NCBI RefSeq assembly: GCF_035946055.1
Contig: NZ_CP108364.1
Location: 4,526,001 to 4,590,000, forward strand
Direction of reading: 5' to 3'
From: Streptomyces sp. NBC_01341
GTDB taxonomy: Bacteria; Actinomycetota; Actinomycetes; Streptomycetales; Streptomycetaceae
Length of the DNA stretch: 64,000 nucleotides
The notes beneath the pieces were generated by a model that searched no databases, was not told the origin of the DNA, and was given only the letters and a program-made list of their open reading frames with translations. The translations under genes were made by a program, and so were the position numbers. Below are positions 42,202-50,820 of the stretch, piece by piece; within the stretch, counting starts at the first letter, position 1; each line of letters begins with the position of its first letter.

Positions 42202-42233
42202 GTGCGGTGGGCCGGCCATGGGGCTCACCGCAC
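42202..42233 (+). terminator. Terminator of the matAB-acyltransferase operon
   Basis: GTGCGGTGGGCC (42202-42213) pairs with GGCTCACCGCAC (42222-42233), 12 bp with one G-T pair, 13 nt after the stop codon. Confidence 0.75.
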
Positions 42234-42268
42234 TCCCGGTGCCCGAGTGAGAGCAAGGTTGCGTACCG

Positions 42269-42310
42269 GTCACCTCCCGGCACCGTCCCGAAACGCGGAC
42301 TCCCTAGCGT
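42269..42310 (+). promoter_or_regulatory. Putative GlnR-type box and promoter of narK
   Basis: GTCAC (42269-42273), 6 nt, GCACC (42280-42284), with GAAAC further at 42290-42294; this partly fits the GlnR box gTnAC-n6-GaAAc. It is centred about 40 nt upstream of the start predicted from TAGCGT (42305-42310). No -35 hexamer is visible, as expected for an activated promoter. From memory narK is a GlnR target in S. coelicolor. Confidence 0.4.
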
Positions 42311-42347
42311 CGGACGCACAACACCCCGACCCCTGTGGAGGCACGTG

Positions 42348-43679
42348 ATGGCCGGTCGTTGGATCGAGAAGTGGGAGCCGGAGGACGAGACGTTCTGGCG
42401 GGAGACCGGTGAGCGGACGGCTCGCCGGAACCTGTGGTTCTCCGTGCTCTCGGAACACATCGGGTTCTCGGTCTGGTCCCTGTGGTCCGTCATGGTCCTG
42501 TTCATGGGCCCTGAGTACGGGGTCGATCCGGCCGGGAAGTTCTTCCTGATCTCCACGGCGACCCTGGTCGGTGCCATCGTCAGGGTGCCGTACACCTTCG
42601 CGGTCGCGATCTTCGGCGGCCGCAACTGGACCGTCGTCAGCGCCCTGTCGCTCCTCGCCCCGACCCTCGCCGCCCTCGTGGTGATGGAGCCGGGCACCTC
42701 CTACACGACCCTCCTCCTCGTCGCCGCGCTCACCGGCATCGGGGGCGGCAACTTCGCCTCGTCCATGACGAACATCAACGCCTTCTTCCCGCTGCGGAAG
42801 AAGGGCTGGGCCCTCGGGCTCAACGCGGGTGGCGGCAACATCGGCGTACCGGTCGTCCAGCTGACCGGCCTGCTGGTGATCGGCACGGCCGGTGCCGCGC
42901 ACCCGCGGATCGTGCTCGGCGTGTACGTGCCGCTGATCGTCGTCGCCGCGCTCGGCGCCGCCCTGCGGATGGACAACCTCAGGCCCGTGCAGAACGACAC
43001 CGGGGCCGCGCTCCAGGCCGTGCGCGAGCGGCACACCTGGATCATGTCGGTGCTCTACATCGGCACCTTCGGCTCCTTCATCGGCTACAGCTTCGCCTTC
43101 GGCCTGGTCCTGCAGACGCAGTTCGGCAGGACCCCGCTGCAGGCCGCCTCGCTCACCTTCATCGGCCCGCTGCTCGGCTCCCTGATCCGGCCCGTGGGCG
43201 GCCGGCTGGCGGACCGGTACGGCGGCGCCCGGATCACGCTCTGGAACTTCGCGGCCATGGCCGCGGCGACCGGTGTCGTCGTCTACGCCTCCACCATCGA
43301 GTCGCTGGCGGTGTTCCTCGTCGGCTTCATCGCGCTGTTCGTCCTGACGGGGCTGGGCAACGGCTCGACCTTCAAGATGATCCCCGGCATCTTCCATGCC
43401 CAGGGGATCGCGAAGGGGCTGCGGGGCGAGGAGGCGGCGGCCCACGGCCGGCGGCTCTCCGGTGCCGCCATGGGGCTCATCGGCGCGGTCGGGGCGCTGG
43501 GCGGCCTCGGGATCAACCTGGCGTTCCGTCAGTCCTTCCAGACCTCGGGCAGCGGAACGGCCGCCTTCACCGCCTTCCTCGTCTTCTACGCGGCCTGCTT
43601 CACCCTCACGTGGGCGGTATACCTTCGGCGGACGGCGGTGGTGGCCGCGAAGCCCCAGCTCAGCTATGCCGAGGTGTGA
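42348..43679 (+). CDS. narK: Nitrate/nitrite MFS transporter NarK
   Basis: Twelve-helix MFS protein. The nitrate-transporter family signatures are GIGGGNFASSMTNINAFFPLRKKGWALGLNAGGGNIGVP (nitrate signature 1, Gly-rich) and the matching second-half motif GLGNGSTFKMIPGIF. The N-terminus MAGRWIEKWEPEDETFWRETG is typical of actinobacterial NarK/NasA proteins. ATG with gtggagg 6 nt upstream. Imports nitrate and/or exports nitrite. The regulator gene nnaR follows. Confidence 0.93.
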   Translation: MAGRWIEKWEPEDETFWRETGERTARRNLWFSVLSEHIGFSVWSLWSVMVLFMGPEYGVDPAGKFFLISTATLVGAIVRVPYTFAVAIFGGRNWTVVSALSLLAPTLAALVVMEPGTSYTTLLLVAALTGIGGGNFASSMTNINAFFPLRKKGWALGLNAGGGNIGVPVVQLTGLLVIGTAGAAHPRIVLGVYVPLIVVAALGAALRMDNLRPVQNDTGAALQAVRERHTWIMSVLYIGTFGSFIGYSFAFGLVLQTQFGRTPLQAASLTFIGPLLGSLIRPVGGRLADRYGGARITLWNFAAMAAATGVVVYASTIESLAVFLVGFIALFVLTGLGNGSTFKMIPGIFHAQGIAKGLRGEEAAAHGRRLSGAAMGLIGAVGALGGLGINLAFRQSFQTSGSGTAAFTAFLVFYAACFTLTWAVYLRRTAVVAAKPQLSYAEV

Positions 43680-43809
43680 GGATGGCCACGAAGCGTCGTA
43701 CGACGTAACGGGCGGGAAATACGGGAGAACCGAGACCGTCACGCATTGTTGACAGTCTCGGTCCTCCGCACGACCGAGCAACAGCGGGACGAGAGCCGGG
43801 TATCACGCC

Positions 43810-44955
43810 ATGCAGGACGACGACGCACAGCACGGGCCCCTCGCGGGCTTCACCGTCGGGGTGACCGCAGCCCGTCGCGCCGAGGAGCTCGGGACGCTCC
43901 TCACGCGCAGGGGTGCATCGGTCCTGCACGCGCCGGCCCTGCGGATCGTGCCGCTGGCCGACGACAGCGAACTCCTGGCCGCCACCGAGCAGCTGATCGA
44001 CGACGCGCCCGACGTCGTCATCGCCACCACCGCCATCGGTTTCAGGGGCTGGGTGGAGGCCGCCGACGGCTGGGGCATCGGCGAGCAGTTGCTCGACCTG
44101 CTGCGGGGCGTCGAACTGCTCGCGCGCGGACCCAAGGTCAAGGGCGCCATCCGGGCGGCCGGGCTCACCGAGGCCTGGTCGCCGCTGTCGGAGTCCATGG
44201 CCGAGGTCATGGACAGGCTCCTGGAGGAGGGGGTCTCCGGGCGCCGGGTCGCGCTCCAACTGCACGGCGAACCGCTGCCCGGCTTCGTGGAGGCGCTCCG
44301 GGCGGCGGGCGCCGAGGTCGTCGGCGTACCCGTGTACCGCTGGATGCCCCCGGAGGACATCGCCCCGCTCGACCGCATGCTCGACGTCACGGTCGCCCGC
44401 GGCCTGGACGCGCTGACCTTCACCAGCGCCCCCGCCGCCGCCTCGTACCTGAACAGGGCCGAGGCCCGCGGCATACTCCCCGAGGTGCTGGACGCCCTGG
44501 GCCACGACGTTCTGGCGGCCTGCGTCGGACCGGTCACGGCGCTGCCCCTGCAGGCGAAGGGCATCGACACCGTCCAGCCGGAACGCTTCCGCCTGGGGCC
44601 CCTCGTCCAGGTGCTCTGCGGCCGGCTGCCGGCCCGCGCCCGGACCCTCCCCGTCGCCGGGCACACGGTCGAGATCCGGGGCCACGCCGTGCTGGTCGAC
44701 GGCGTCCTGCGCCCCGTACCACCGGCCGGCATGGCTCTTCTGCACAGCCTGGCCCGCAGGCCGGGCTGGGTCGTCTCGCGCGCCGACCTGCTGCGCGCCC
44801 TGCCGGGCAGCGGCAGCGACGAGCACGCGGTGGAGACGGCGATGGCCCGGCTGCGTTCGGCACTCGGGGTGCCGCGGCTCATCCAGACGGTCGTCAAACG
44901 CGGCTACCGGCTGGCGCTGGACCCCTCGGCCGACAGCAAGTACGGCGGCTCCTGA
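43810..44955 (+). CDS. nnaR: NnaR-type regulator: HemD-like domain plus winged-helix DNA-binding domain, 381 aa
   Basis: Residues 1 to about 265 have the uroporphyrinogen-III synthase fold (FTVGVTAARRAEELGTLLTRRG, TTAIGFRGW, LTFTSAPAAASYL, VACVGPVTA-like segment). Residues about 280-375 are an OmpR-type winged helix (VLRPVPPAGMALLHSLARRPGWVVSRADLL, VETAMARLRSALG, VVKRGYRL). This combination, next to narK, matches NnaR, a nitrate/nitrite-assimilation co-activator working with GlnR in Streptomyces (from memory). The HemD catalytic role is therefore doubtful. The 130-nt gap upstream has a perfect TTGACA (43749-43754) without a clear -10, a 12-bp palindrome CGTCGTACGACG (43694-43705), and CCGAGAC/GTCTCGG arms. 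Confidence 0.87.
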   Translation: MQDDDAQHGPLAGFTVGVTAARRAEELGTLLTRRGASVLHAPALRIVPLADDSELLAATEQLIDDAPDVVIATTAIGFRGWVEAADGWGIGEQLLDLLRGVELLARGPKVKGAIRAAGLTEAWSPLSESMAEVMDRLLEEGVSGRRVALQLHGEPLPGFVEALRAAGAEVVGVPVYRWMPPEDIAPLDRMLDVTVARGLDALTFTSAPAAASYLNRAEARGILPEVLDALGHDVLAACVGPVTALPLQAKGIDTVQPERFRLGPLVQVLCGRLPARARTLPVAGHTVEIRGHAVLVDGVLRPVPPAGMALLHSLARRPGWVVSRADLLRALPGSGSDEHAVETAMARLRSALGVPRLIQTVVKRGYRLALDPSADSKYGGS

Positions 44956-44976
44956 CGGGAGTACTAGCGTACGGGC

Positions 44977-45540
44977 ATGATCAATGACGTCCACCCGCTG
45001 ACCGACGACGTGCACATGCGGCCCGTGGCCCTCGGCGACGCGGAATCCTTCGCCGAGACCCTGACCCGGAGCCGTGCCCACATGCGGCGCTGGGAGCCCG
45101 TGCGCACCGATTCCTTCTACACCCCCGAGGGCCAGGCGCAGCGGCTCACCGGGCTGCTCGCGGAGCGGGACGCGGGGCGCGCGATGCCCTGGGTGCTGGC
45201 CGACGGGGACGACCGCGTCGTCGGGGCGATGACGCTCGCGTCGATCGAGCGCGGGCCGTTCCGCAACGCCAGGCTCGGCTACTGGATCGACGTCGACCGC
45301 GCCGGACGGGGTCTGGCCACGGCCGGCGTCTCGCGGGTCTGCGAGCTGGCGCGCGACGGGCTCGGACTGCACCGCATCGCGGCGGGCACGGTCCTTGACA
45401 ACGTTGCCTCGCAGCGTGTGCTCGCCAAGTGCGGATTCGAGCTCTACGGCACCGCGCCGCGCTATCTGCACATCAACGGGGCGTGGCAGGACCACCGGAT
45501 GTTCCAGCGGATCCTGCACGACGGTCCTCCGCAGGGCTGA
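44977..45540 (+). CDS. GNAT acetyltransferase, RimJ/RimL type, 187 aa
   Basis: Contains the GNAT acetyl-CoA fold: VHMRPVALGDAESFAETL, VGAMTLASIERGPFRNARLGYWID, the pyrophosphate-binding turn DRAGRGLATAGVSRV, and LGLHRIAAGTVLDNVASQRVLAKCGFE, the RimJ-type C-terminal motif. It probably acetylates an N-terminal or small-molecule amine; substrate not predictable. ATG lies 6 nt after TAGCGT (44965-44970), so probably leaderless. The 3' end overlaps the convergent GNAT gene by 68 nt. Confidence 0.9.
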   Translation: MINDVHPLTDDVHMRPVALGDAESFAETLTRSRAHMRRWEPVRTDSFYTPEGQAQRLTGLLAERDAGRAMPWVLADGDDRVVGAMTLASIERGPFRNARLGYWIDVDRAGRGLATAGVSRVCELARDGLGLHRIAAGTVLDNVASQRVLAKCGFELYGTAPRYLHINGAWQDHRMFQRILHDGPPQG

Positions 45541-46078
45541 GCGCCGCCCCGCGGGAGTGCCGGTGCCCGCCCCGGAGGTAGCGCGGCGGCCGGGCGGGGA
45601 CGGCCTCGGCCATCGGGAAGCCGGACTTCTCGGCGACCCGGCAGGACGCCTCGTTGCCCACCTCGTGGAAGAGGTCCAGGCGCCGGAGGCCGTCCTCCGC
45701 GAAGGTGGTGAACGCCCAGTCGGTGAGCGCCCCCAGCGCGCGGGGGGCAACGCCCCGGCCGCGTGCGGACGCCGCCGTCCAGTAGCCCGCCACCGCGGTC
45801 TCCGCGCCGGGCACGGGGCGGTTCATCGCGAGGTTGCCGACGATCTGCCCGTCCCGGTCCGTGTCGGTCACTGCGAAGCTGAACCGGGTGCCGGCCGCCC
45901 ACCCGTCCCGCTGGACCGCCATCCAGCGCTCGGCCTCCGCGGCGTCGGGGACCTGGGTCCTGAGCCACCGCCGCATCGCGGGGTCGTCGTACGCCGTGAG
46001 CAGCTGCGGTATGTCGTCCGGATGCCAGGGCCGCAGGAGCAGGGCACCGGCCGTCAGCGTGACCGCGTCGTCGTTCAT
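45473..46078 (-). CDS. GNAT acetyltransferase, 201 aa
   Basis: RimJ/RimL-like GNAT: LLLRPWHPDDIPQLLTAYDD, FAVTDTDRDGQIVGNLAMNR, VAGYWTAASARGRGVAPRALGAL (acetyl-CoA loop) and LRRLDLFHEVGNEASCRVAEKSGF. The ATG at 46078 is the last start before the conserved LLLRPW motif. The C-terminal ~30 residues (GGHRHSRGAALSPAEDRRAGSAGTSGGPATPR) are low-complexity and read across the tail of the convergent GNAT gene, so the natural stop may have been lost. The protein core is complete. Confidence 0.85.
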   Translation of the reverse strand: MNDDAVTLTAGALLLRPWHPDDIPQLLTAYDDPAMRRWLRTQVPDAAEAERWMAVQRDGWAAGTRFSFAVTDTDRDGQIVGNLAMNRPVPGAETAVAGYWTAASARGRGVAPRALGALTDWAFTTFAEDGLRRLDLFHEVGNEASCRVAEKSGFPMAEAVPARPPRYLRGGHRHSRGAALSPAEDRRAGSAGTSGGPATPR

Positions 46079-46184
46079 GCGGACACCGTACGGCGGTGCC
46101 GGGAGGGGTTCCGGGCCGGGCCGGACGGGGGCACTCCGGGGGACGGCTCTCCCCGGCAGGTGACCCCGAGGCGGTGACAGGCTC

Positions 46185-46652
46185 ATGGCGGCGGGTACGG
46201 GCGTCCACGACCGGCGGTTCGACTCCGGGCGCGTCTGCCTGGACCTGGTGGCGACAGGGGCGGGGCCCGGTGGCCGCGAGCGGCTCGACCGCCCCGCGCG
46301 CCTCGCGGAGTGGCTGGTGGCCTCGCGGCTCGTTCCGTACGGGACGCCGCTGGCGGCCGTGGACGAGACCTGGGCGGCCCGCTTCCGGCAGTTGCGCGCG
46401 GTCCTCGACCGTCTGATGGCGTCCCAACTCGGCGGCGACCAGGCGGAGACGGCCCTGGACCAGGTCAACGCGCCGGCCGCAGGGCCCCCTCCGGGGCTGC
46501 GGGCCGTGCGCGGACGGGACGGCGCGCTCGTCCGGGTGCTGCCCGCAGCCCCGGCGTGCGATGAACTGCTCGCGGCGGTCGCCCGCGACGCCGTGGACCT
46601 GCTGACCGACCCGGTGGCGCGGCACAGACGACGCGTACGGGCCGTTCCGTGA
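46185..46652 (+). CDS. ABATE-domain protein lacking the CGNR zinc finger, 155 aa
   Basis: DRRFDSGRVCLDLVATG matches the start of the ABATE (DUF1470) domain of putative stress-induced transcription factors. The fold continues with RLAEWLVASRLV and FRQLRAVLDRLM to VARDAVDLLTD. Full-length members end in a zinc-binding CGNR motif (about 40 residues with several Cys); here the frame stops after RHRRRVRAVP with no cysteine cluster, and none is visible in the other forward frames just downstream. So it is either a natural truncation or a decayed gene. Confidence 0.65.
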   Translation: MAAGTGVHDRRFDSGRVCLDLVATGAGPGGRERLDRPARLAEWLVASRLVPYGTPLAAVDETWAARFRQLRAVLDRLMASQLGGDQAETALDQVNAPAAGPPPGLRAVRGRDGALVRVLPAAPACDELLAAVARDAVDLLTDPVARHRRRVRAVP

Positions 46653-46786
46653 CATGTCGTCGTGAACAGCCCGATACCTCCAATTCCCCCTCGCCGAAAG
46701 AAAGTTGCGCGGAGCTTGAATGAACCCGGTCCCGATCCCGTATCGATGGGCACAGAGCTCGACAAGGTCTCGACCGGGAGGTTCGT

Positions 46787-47374
46787 GTGCGCAAGGATGC
46801 GGCCGTGGCCGATGACCGTCCGCGCAGGGCCCGGCATCGTGGTGCACCGACCCGCTCCTCCTCCGAGGTCCCCGACGAGGAGCTGATGCGGGCGCTGTAC
46901 CGCGAGCACGCCGGACCTCTGCTCGCCTACGTCCTCCGTCTCGTGGCGGGGGACCGCCAGCGGGCGGAGGACGTGGTGCAGGAAACGCTCATCCGTGCCT
47001 GGAAGAACGCCGGTTCGCTCAACCGGGCCACCGGCTCAGTCCGCCCCTGGCTGGTGACGGTCGCCCGACGCATCGTCATCGACGGCCACCGCAGCCGGCA
47101 GGCCCGGCCGCGCGAGGTCGATCCGTCGCCGCTGGAGGTCATTCCCGCGGAGGACGAGATCGACAAGGCGTTGTGGCTGATGACGCTGTCGGACGCGCTC
47201 GACGATTTGACCCCGGCACACCGGGAAGCATTGGTCGAGACCTACTTCAGGGGCCGTACGGTCAACGAGGCCGCCGAAGTGCTGGGAATTCCCAGCGGGA
47301 CCGTGCGGTCCCGGGTGTTCTACGCACTCCGCTCCATGAAGCTCGCACTCGAAGAAAGGGGGATCACGGCATGA
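46787..47374 (+). CDS. sigU: ECF RNA polymerase sigma factor SigU
   Basis: Sigma region 2: LMRALYREHAGPLLAYVLRLVAGDRQRAEDVVQETLIRAWKN. Region 4: LSDALDDLTPAHREALVETYFRGRTVNEAAEVLGIPSGTVRSRVFYALRSMK with its HTH. Length 195, no region 1 or 3, so group IV. GTG start with gggagg 5 nt upstream. It is coupled to its anti-sigma gene by ATGA overlap, the hallmark of SigL/SigU-type actinobacterial pairs; in S. coelicolor the same locus (SCO2954/2953 as I recall) is sigU-rsuA, affecting differentiation and secretion. I could not locate a convincing autoregulatory ECF promoter in 46653-46786. Confidence 0.92.
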   Translation: MRKDAAVADDRPRRARHRGAPTRSSSEVPDEELMRALYREHAGPLLAYVLRLVAGDRQRAEDVVQETLIRAWKNAGSLNRATGSVRPWLVTVARRIVIDGHRSRQARPREVDPSPLEVIPAEDEIDKALWLMTLSDALDDLTPAHREALVETYFRGRTVNEAAEVLGIPSGTVRSRVFYALRSMKLALEERGITA

Positions 47375-48243
47375 GCGACGACGGATGGCAGCCGTTCGGG
47401 CCTCCTCGGGCCGGTCCCCGAGGCCCGGCGGGCTCCTCCGGACCTCCGCGCGCGTCCGACCCCTTCGGCTTCCCCGCGGAGGACGCGGGCCATGACGCCG
47501 CCGGTGCCTACGTGCTGGGAATCCTCGACGATGCCGAGGCGAGCGCCTTCGAGGCCCACCTGGCCGGCTGCGCACTGTGCGCGGCGCACCTCGACGAGTT
47601 CGCCGGGATGGAGCCCATGCTGGCCCTGCTGGCCGAGGCGCCGTCGGCCGATCCGGGGGCGCGACCCGTCCCGCACGTGCCGGTGCCCCCCGCGCCCCGG
47701 CTGCTGGACGGCCTCGTCGACGAGGTCGCGCGGAAGCGCTCCCAGCGGCGGCGGCGCGCCGGGTACCTGATCGCGGCGGCCGCGGTCCTGGTGATCGGCG
47801 GCCCGGTGATCGCCGTCACCGCCACAGCCGGTGAGGACTCCGGGAAGCGGGTCGAAGCGGCGGACCCGCATCCCACGAGCCCCGCCGAGGACGCCTTCTT
47901 CAACCACATGCCGGAGAAGAAGACGGCGACCGACCCCGTGACAAAGGTCGACGCCACCATCGGCATGGAGCCCAAGGCGTGGGGCACTCACACGGTCCTG
48001 GAGCTGAAGAACGTCAAGGGTCCGCAGAAGTGCAGCCTGATCGCCGTGTCGAGGAACGGCGACGAGGAGGTCGTCACCTCCTGGTCCGTGCCGAAGTGGG
48101 GGTACGGGATCGAGGGCTCCGCCCACGAGAGCGCCGCGCACCCGCTGTACGTGCACGGCGGCGCCGCCATGGCCCGGGACGACATCGACCACTTCGAGGT
48201 GCGGACCTTCGACGGGGACCGGCTGGTGGAGATCGACGCATGA
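47371..48243 (+). CDS. rsuA: Zinc-binding anti-sigma factor RsuA
   Basis: The cytoplasmic N-terminus has the ZAS motif HLAGCALC (HxxxCxxC) within AYVLGILDDAEASAFEAHLAGCALCAAHLDEF, about residues 45-76, which clamps the sigma factor. A single membrane segment (AGYLIAAAAVLVIGGPVIAVTA) precedes a ~150-residue extracellular domain (VDATIGMEPKAWGTHTVLELKNVKGPQKCSLIAV) that probably senses the signal. Length 290. Start ATG overlaps the sigU stop by 4 nt. Release is expected by regulated proteolysis; the signal is unknown. Confidence 0.92.
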   Translation: MSDDGWQPFGPPRAGPRGPAGSSGPPRASDPFGFPAEDAGHDAAGAYVLGILDDAEASAFEAHLAGCALCAAHLDEFAGMEPMLALLAEAPSADPGARPVPHVPVPPAPRLLDGLVDEVARKRSQRRRRAGYLIAAAAVLVIGGPVIAVTATAGEDSGKRVEAADPHPTSPAEDAFFNHMPEKKTATDPVTKVDATIGMEPKAWGTHTVLELKNVKGPQKCSLIAVSRNGDEEVVTSWSVPKWGYGIEGSAHESAAHPLYVHGGAAMARDDIDHFEVRTFDGDRLVEIDA

Positions 48244-48248
48244 GCGCG

Positions 48249-48280
48249 TTTCGTCCGGATCAGGCCCGATCCGGATGAAA
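48249..48280 (+). terminator. Terminator of sigU-rsuA
   Basis: A 13-bp stem with one G-T pair: TTTCGTCCGGATC (48249-48261), loop AGGCCC, GATCCGGATGAAA (48268-48280), 5 nt after the stop codon. Confidence 0.8.
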
Positions 48281-48370
48281 CCGAAAACGCGACACGGGCG
48301 GCAGGTGCGCTCGGGGCCCCCTTTCGCGTACGGTTGACGGCTGCCCGATGCACGTCAGAAGGGGGCCTCG

Positions 48371-50743
48371 GTGGCCGCGCAGGATGCCGCTGTCGATTCG
48401 TTGCGGGACCGGGAAATCGGTGTCGAACAAGAACATCTGGACCGGGTCTACCACCGTCTCGAGGAGAAGATCGACGAGGCGGAATTTCTCATGCGGGACG
48501 CCAACAAACGGGGCCAGGTCGGAACCCCCGGGGCACTCGCCGAACGGGACGCCCAGGTCTTCCGCGCCGGAGTCCATCTCAATCGGCTGAACAGCGAGTT
48601 CGAGGACTTCCTGTTCGGGCGCATCGATCTGCTCCGCGGCAAGGACGGCGAACGCGGTCCGGACGGCGCCTTCACCTCGGTGGAAGCGGCCGACGACGCC
48701 GTACGGGAGGACAGCACCGCCGAGATCGCGGAGACCCTCCACATCGGCCGTATAGGAGTCCTGGACTCGGATTACGCGCCGCTGGTCATCGACTGGCGCG
48801 CGCCGGCCGCCGCGCCGTTCTACCGGTCGACACCGAAGGATCCCGGCCGGGTCGTACGCCGCCGGGTCATCCGCTCCAAGGGCCGCAGGGTCCTGGGGGT
48901 GGAGGACGACCTCATGCGCCCGGAGCTGACCGCGTACCTGGGGGGCGACGAACTGCCCGTGGTCGGCGACGGCGCCTTGATGGCCGCCCTGGGCCAGGCC
49001 CGCAGCCACACGATGCGGGACATCGTCTCGTCGATCCAGGCCGAGCAGGACATGGTCATCCGTGCTCCCGCGGCGTCCGTCACCGAGGTGTCCGGCGGAC
49101 CCGGCACCGGCAAGACGGCCGTGGCCCTGCACCGGGCCGCCTACCTGCTCTACCAGGACAGACGGCGGTACTCGGGCGGCATCCTCGTCGTCTCGCCGAC
49201 CCCGCTCCTGGTCGCCTACACCGAAGGGGTGCTGCCCTCGCTCGGTGAGGAGGGGCAGGTCGCGATCCGCGCCGTCGGGTCACTGTCCGACGAGGCCGCC
49301 GGAATCGAGGGCGCGACCACGTACGACGAGCCCGCGGTCGCCCGCATCAAGGGCTCCTCCCGGATGCTCCACGTGCTGCGCAAGGCGGCCCGCGGGGCGC
49401 TGGAGCAGCCCGCTCCCCGTCCCGCCGCCCAGGAGGGGCAGCTGGAGTTCGGGGACGCCGCCCCCGCGGAGGCGGGGACCCCGACCCGGCTGCGGGTGGT
49501 CGCCTTCGGCGCCCGCGTCGAGCTCGACGCGGAAGAGCTCCGGCGCATCCGGCACAACGTCCTCGGCGGTACCGCTCCGGTCAACCTGCTGCGCCCGCGC
49601 GCCCGCAAGCTGCTTCTGGACGCCCTGTGGAGCAAGTCGTCGGGCCGGGGCCGCTACACCGATCCGGAACTGGCGGCGGAGCTGCGGTCCACGTTCGACG
49701 ACGACGTGTCGACCGAGACCCCCTTCCTCGCGTTCCTGAACGCCTGGTGGCCTGAACTCACCCCTCGCCGGGTCCTGGCCGCGATGGCCGACGAGCGGCG
49801 GCTGAGCCGGTGGGCGCGCCGGATCCTCAACCAGGGCGAGGTCCGCCGCCTGGCCCGCTCGCTGAAGCGGCTGGACGAGGACGGGAAGGGCCCGCTCTCC
49901 GTCCACGACGTGGCACTCCTGGACGAACTGCAGACGCTGCTGGGCACCCCGGCCCGCCCCAGGCGCAAGCGTGAGCTCGACCCGCTGGACCAGCTCACCG
50001 GGCTGGAGGAACTCATGCCCCAGCGTGAGGAGACCCAGCGCGAGCGTGCCGAGCGGCTGGCGGCGGAACGCACGGAGTACGCCCACGTCATCGTCGACGA
50101 GGCGCAGGACCTGACGCCGATGCAGTGGCGGATGGTCGGCCGACGGGGCCGGCACGCCACGTGGACGATCGTCGGTGACGCGGCCCAGTCGTCCTGGTCC
50201 GACCCCGACGAGGCGTCCGCGGCCCGCGACGAGGCGCTCGGCAGGCGGCCGCGGCGCCAGTTCACGCTCACCGTGAACTACCGCAACCCGGCGGAGATCG
50301 CCGAGCTCGCCGCGAAGGTGCTGGCACTGGCCATGCCGGGGATGGAGTCCCCGGCCGCCGTCCGCTCCACGGGTGTCGAGCCGCGCTTCGAGACGGTGCG
50401 GGACGGCGACCTCGCCTCGACCGTCCGTGAGGAGGCGCGCAGGCTGCTCGCGGCGGTGGACGGCACCGTCGGTGTGGTCGTGGCGATGAACCGCCGTGCG
50501 GAGGCCCGTGCCTGGCTGGAGGAGCTGGGGGAGCGGGTGGTGGCGCTGGGCAGCCTCGAGGCCAAGGGTCTGGAGTACGACGCCACGGTGGTCGTCTCGC
50601 CGGCGGAGATCGCCGACGAGTCCCCGGCCGGCCTGAGGGTGCTCTACGTGGCGCTCACCCGTGCGACGCAGCAGCTGACCGTGGTCTCCGGGGAGCGCGA
50701 CATGCCGGACGAGGACGGTGTGCCGGACCTCTTGAGGGACTGA
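48371..50743 (+). CDS. helD: HelD-family SF1 helicase-like RNA polymerase recycling factor, 790 aa
   Basis: An N-terminal coiled-coil arm (EQEHLDRVYHRLEEKIDEAEFLMRDANKRG) reaches into RNA polymerase. An SF1 ATPase core is split by inserted domains: DSDYAPLVIDWRAPAAAPFYRST, Walker A SGGPGTGKTAVALHRAAYLLY (about residues 239-260), Walker B HVIVDEAQDLTPMQWRM, TIVGDAAQSSW, VNYRNPAEI and VLYVALTRATQQL. HelD proteins remove stalled RNA polymerase from DNA; actinobacterial relatives include rifamycin-protective HelR. The gene cannot be told apart from HelR by eye. GTG start with aaggggg 5 nt upstream. The downstream gap holds a structured RNA. Confidence 0.88.
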   Translation: MAAQDAAVDSLRDREIGVEQEHLDRVYHRLEEKIDEAEFLMRDANKRGQVGTPGALAERDAQVFRAGVHLNRLNSEFEDFLFGRIDLLRGKDGERGPDGAFTSVEAADDAVREDSTAEIAETLHIGRIGVLDSDYAPLVIDWRAPAAAPFYRSTPKDPGRVVRRRVIRSKGRRVLGVEDDLMRPELTAYLGGDELPVVGDGALMAALGQARSHTMRDIVSSIQAEQDMVIRAPAASVTEVSGGPGTGKTAVALHRAAYLLYQDRRRYSGGILVVSPTPLLVAYTEGVLPSLGEEGQVAIRAVGSLSDEAAGIEGATTYDEPAVARIKGSSRMLHVLRKAARGALEQPAPRPAAQEGQLEFGDAAPAEAGTPTRLRVVAFGARVELDAEELRRIRHNVLGGTAPVNLLRPRARKLLLDALWSKSSGRGRYTDPELAAELRSTFDDDVSTETPFLAFLNAWWPELTPRRVLAAMADERRLSRWARRILNQGEVRRLARSLKRLDEDGKGPLSVHDVALLDELQTLLGTPARPRRKRELDPLDQLTGLEELMPQREETQRERAERLAAERTEYAHVIVDEAQDLTPMQWRMVGRRGRHATWTIVGDAAQSSWSDPDEASAARDEALGRRPRRQFTLTVNYRNPAEIAELAAKVLALAMPGMESPAAVRSTGVEPRFETVRDGDLASTVREEARRLLAAVDGTVGVVVAMNRRAEARAWLEELGERVVALGSLEAKGLEYDATVVVSPAEIADESPAGLRVLYVALTRATQQLTVVSGERDMPDEDGVPDLLRD

Positions 50744-50787
50744 GGCGACCCGCGCACGGAGCATCTTCCGGAGTCGACCCGCCGTAC

Positions 50788-50814
50788 GGGAATCACTTTT
50801 CCGGGGTCTTTGTT
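50788..50814 (+). promoter_or_regulatory. SigR-type promoter of the intergenic RNA
   Basis: GGGAAT (50788-50793), 18-nt spacer, GTT (50812-50814). This is the sigma-R consensus spacing, predicting a start near 50821-50823. A vegetative-type -10, TAGCCT (50814-50819), overlaps its end. Confidence 0.55.
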
Positions 50815-50820
50815 AGCCTG

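Noticed and set aside
43694..43705. Palindrome CGTCGTACGACG as a proven operator
   Set aside because: It is perfect but short, and GC-rich palindromes of 12 bp are not rare here; it is kept only as a suggestion in the nnaR finding.
46653..46786. ECF-type autoregulatory promoter before sigU (AACC around 46724 and GTAT further on)
   Set aside because: The spacing between candidate -35 and -10 is about 13 nt, too short for ECF promoters, and no vegetative promoter with good spacing was found either.
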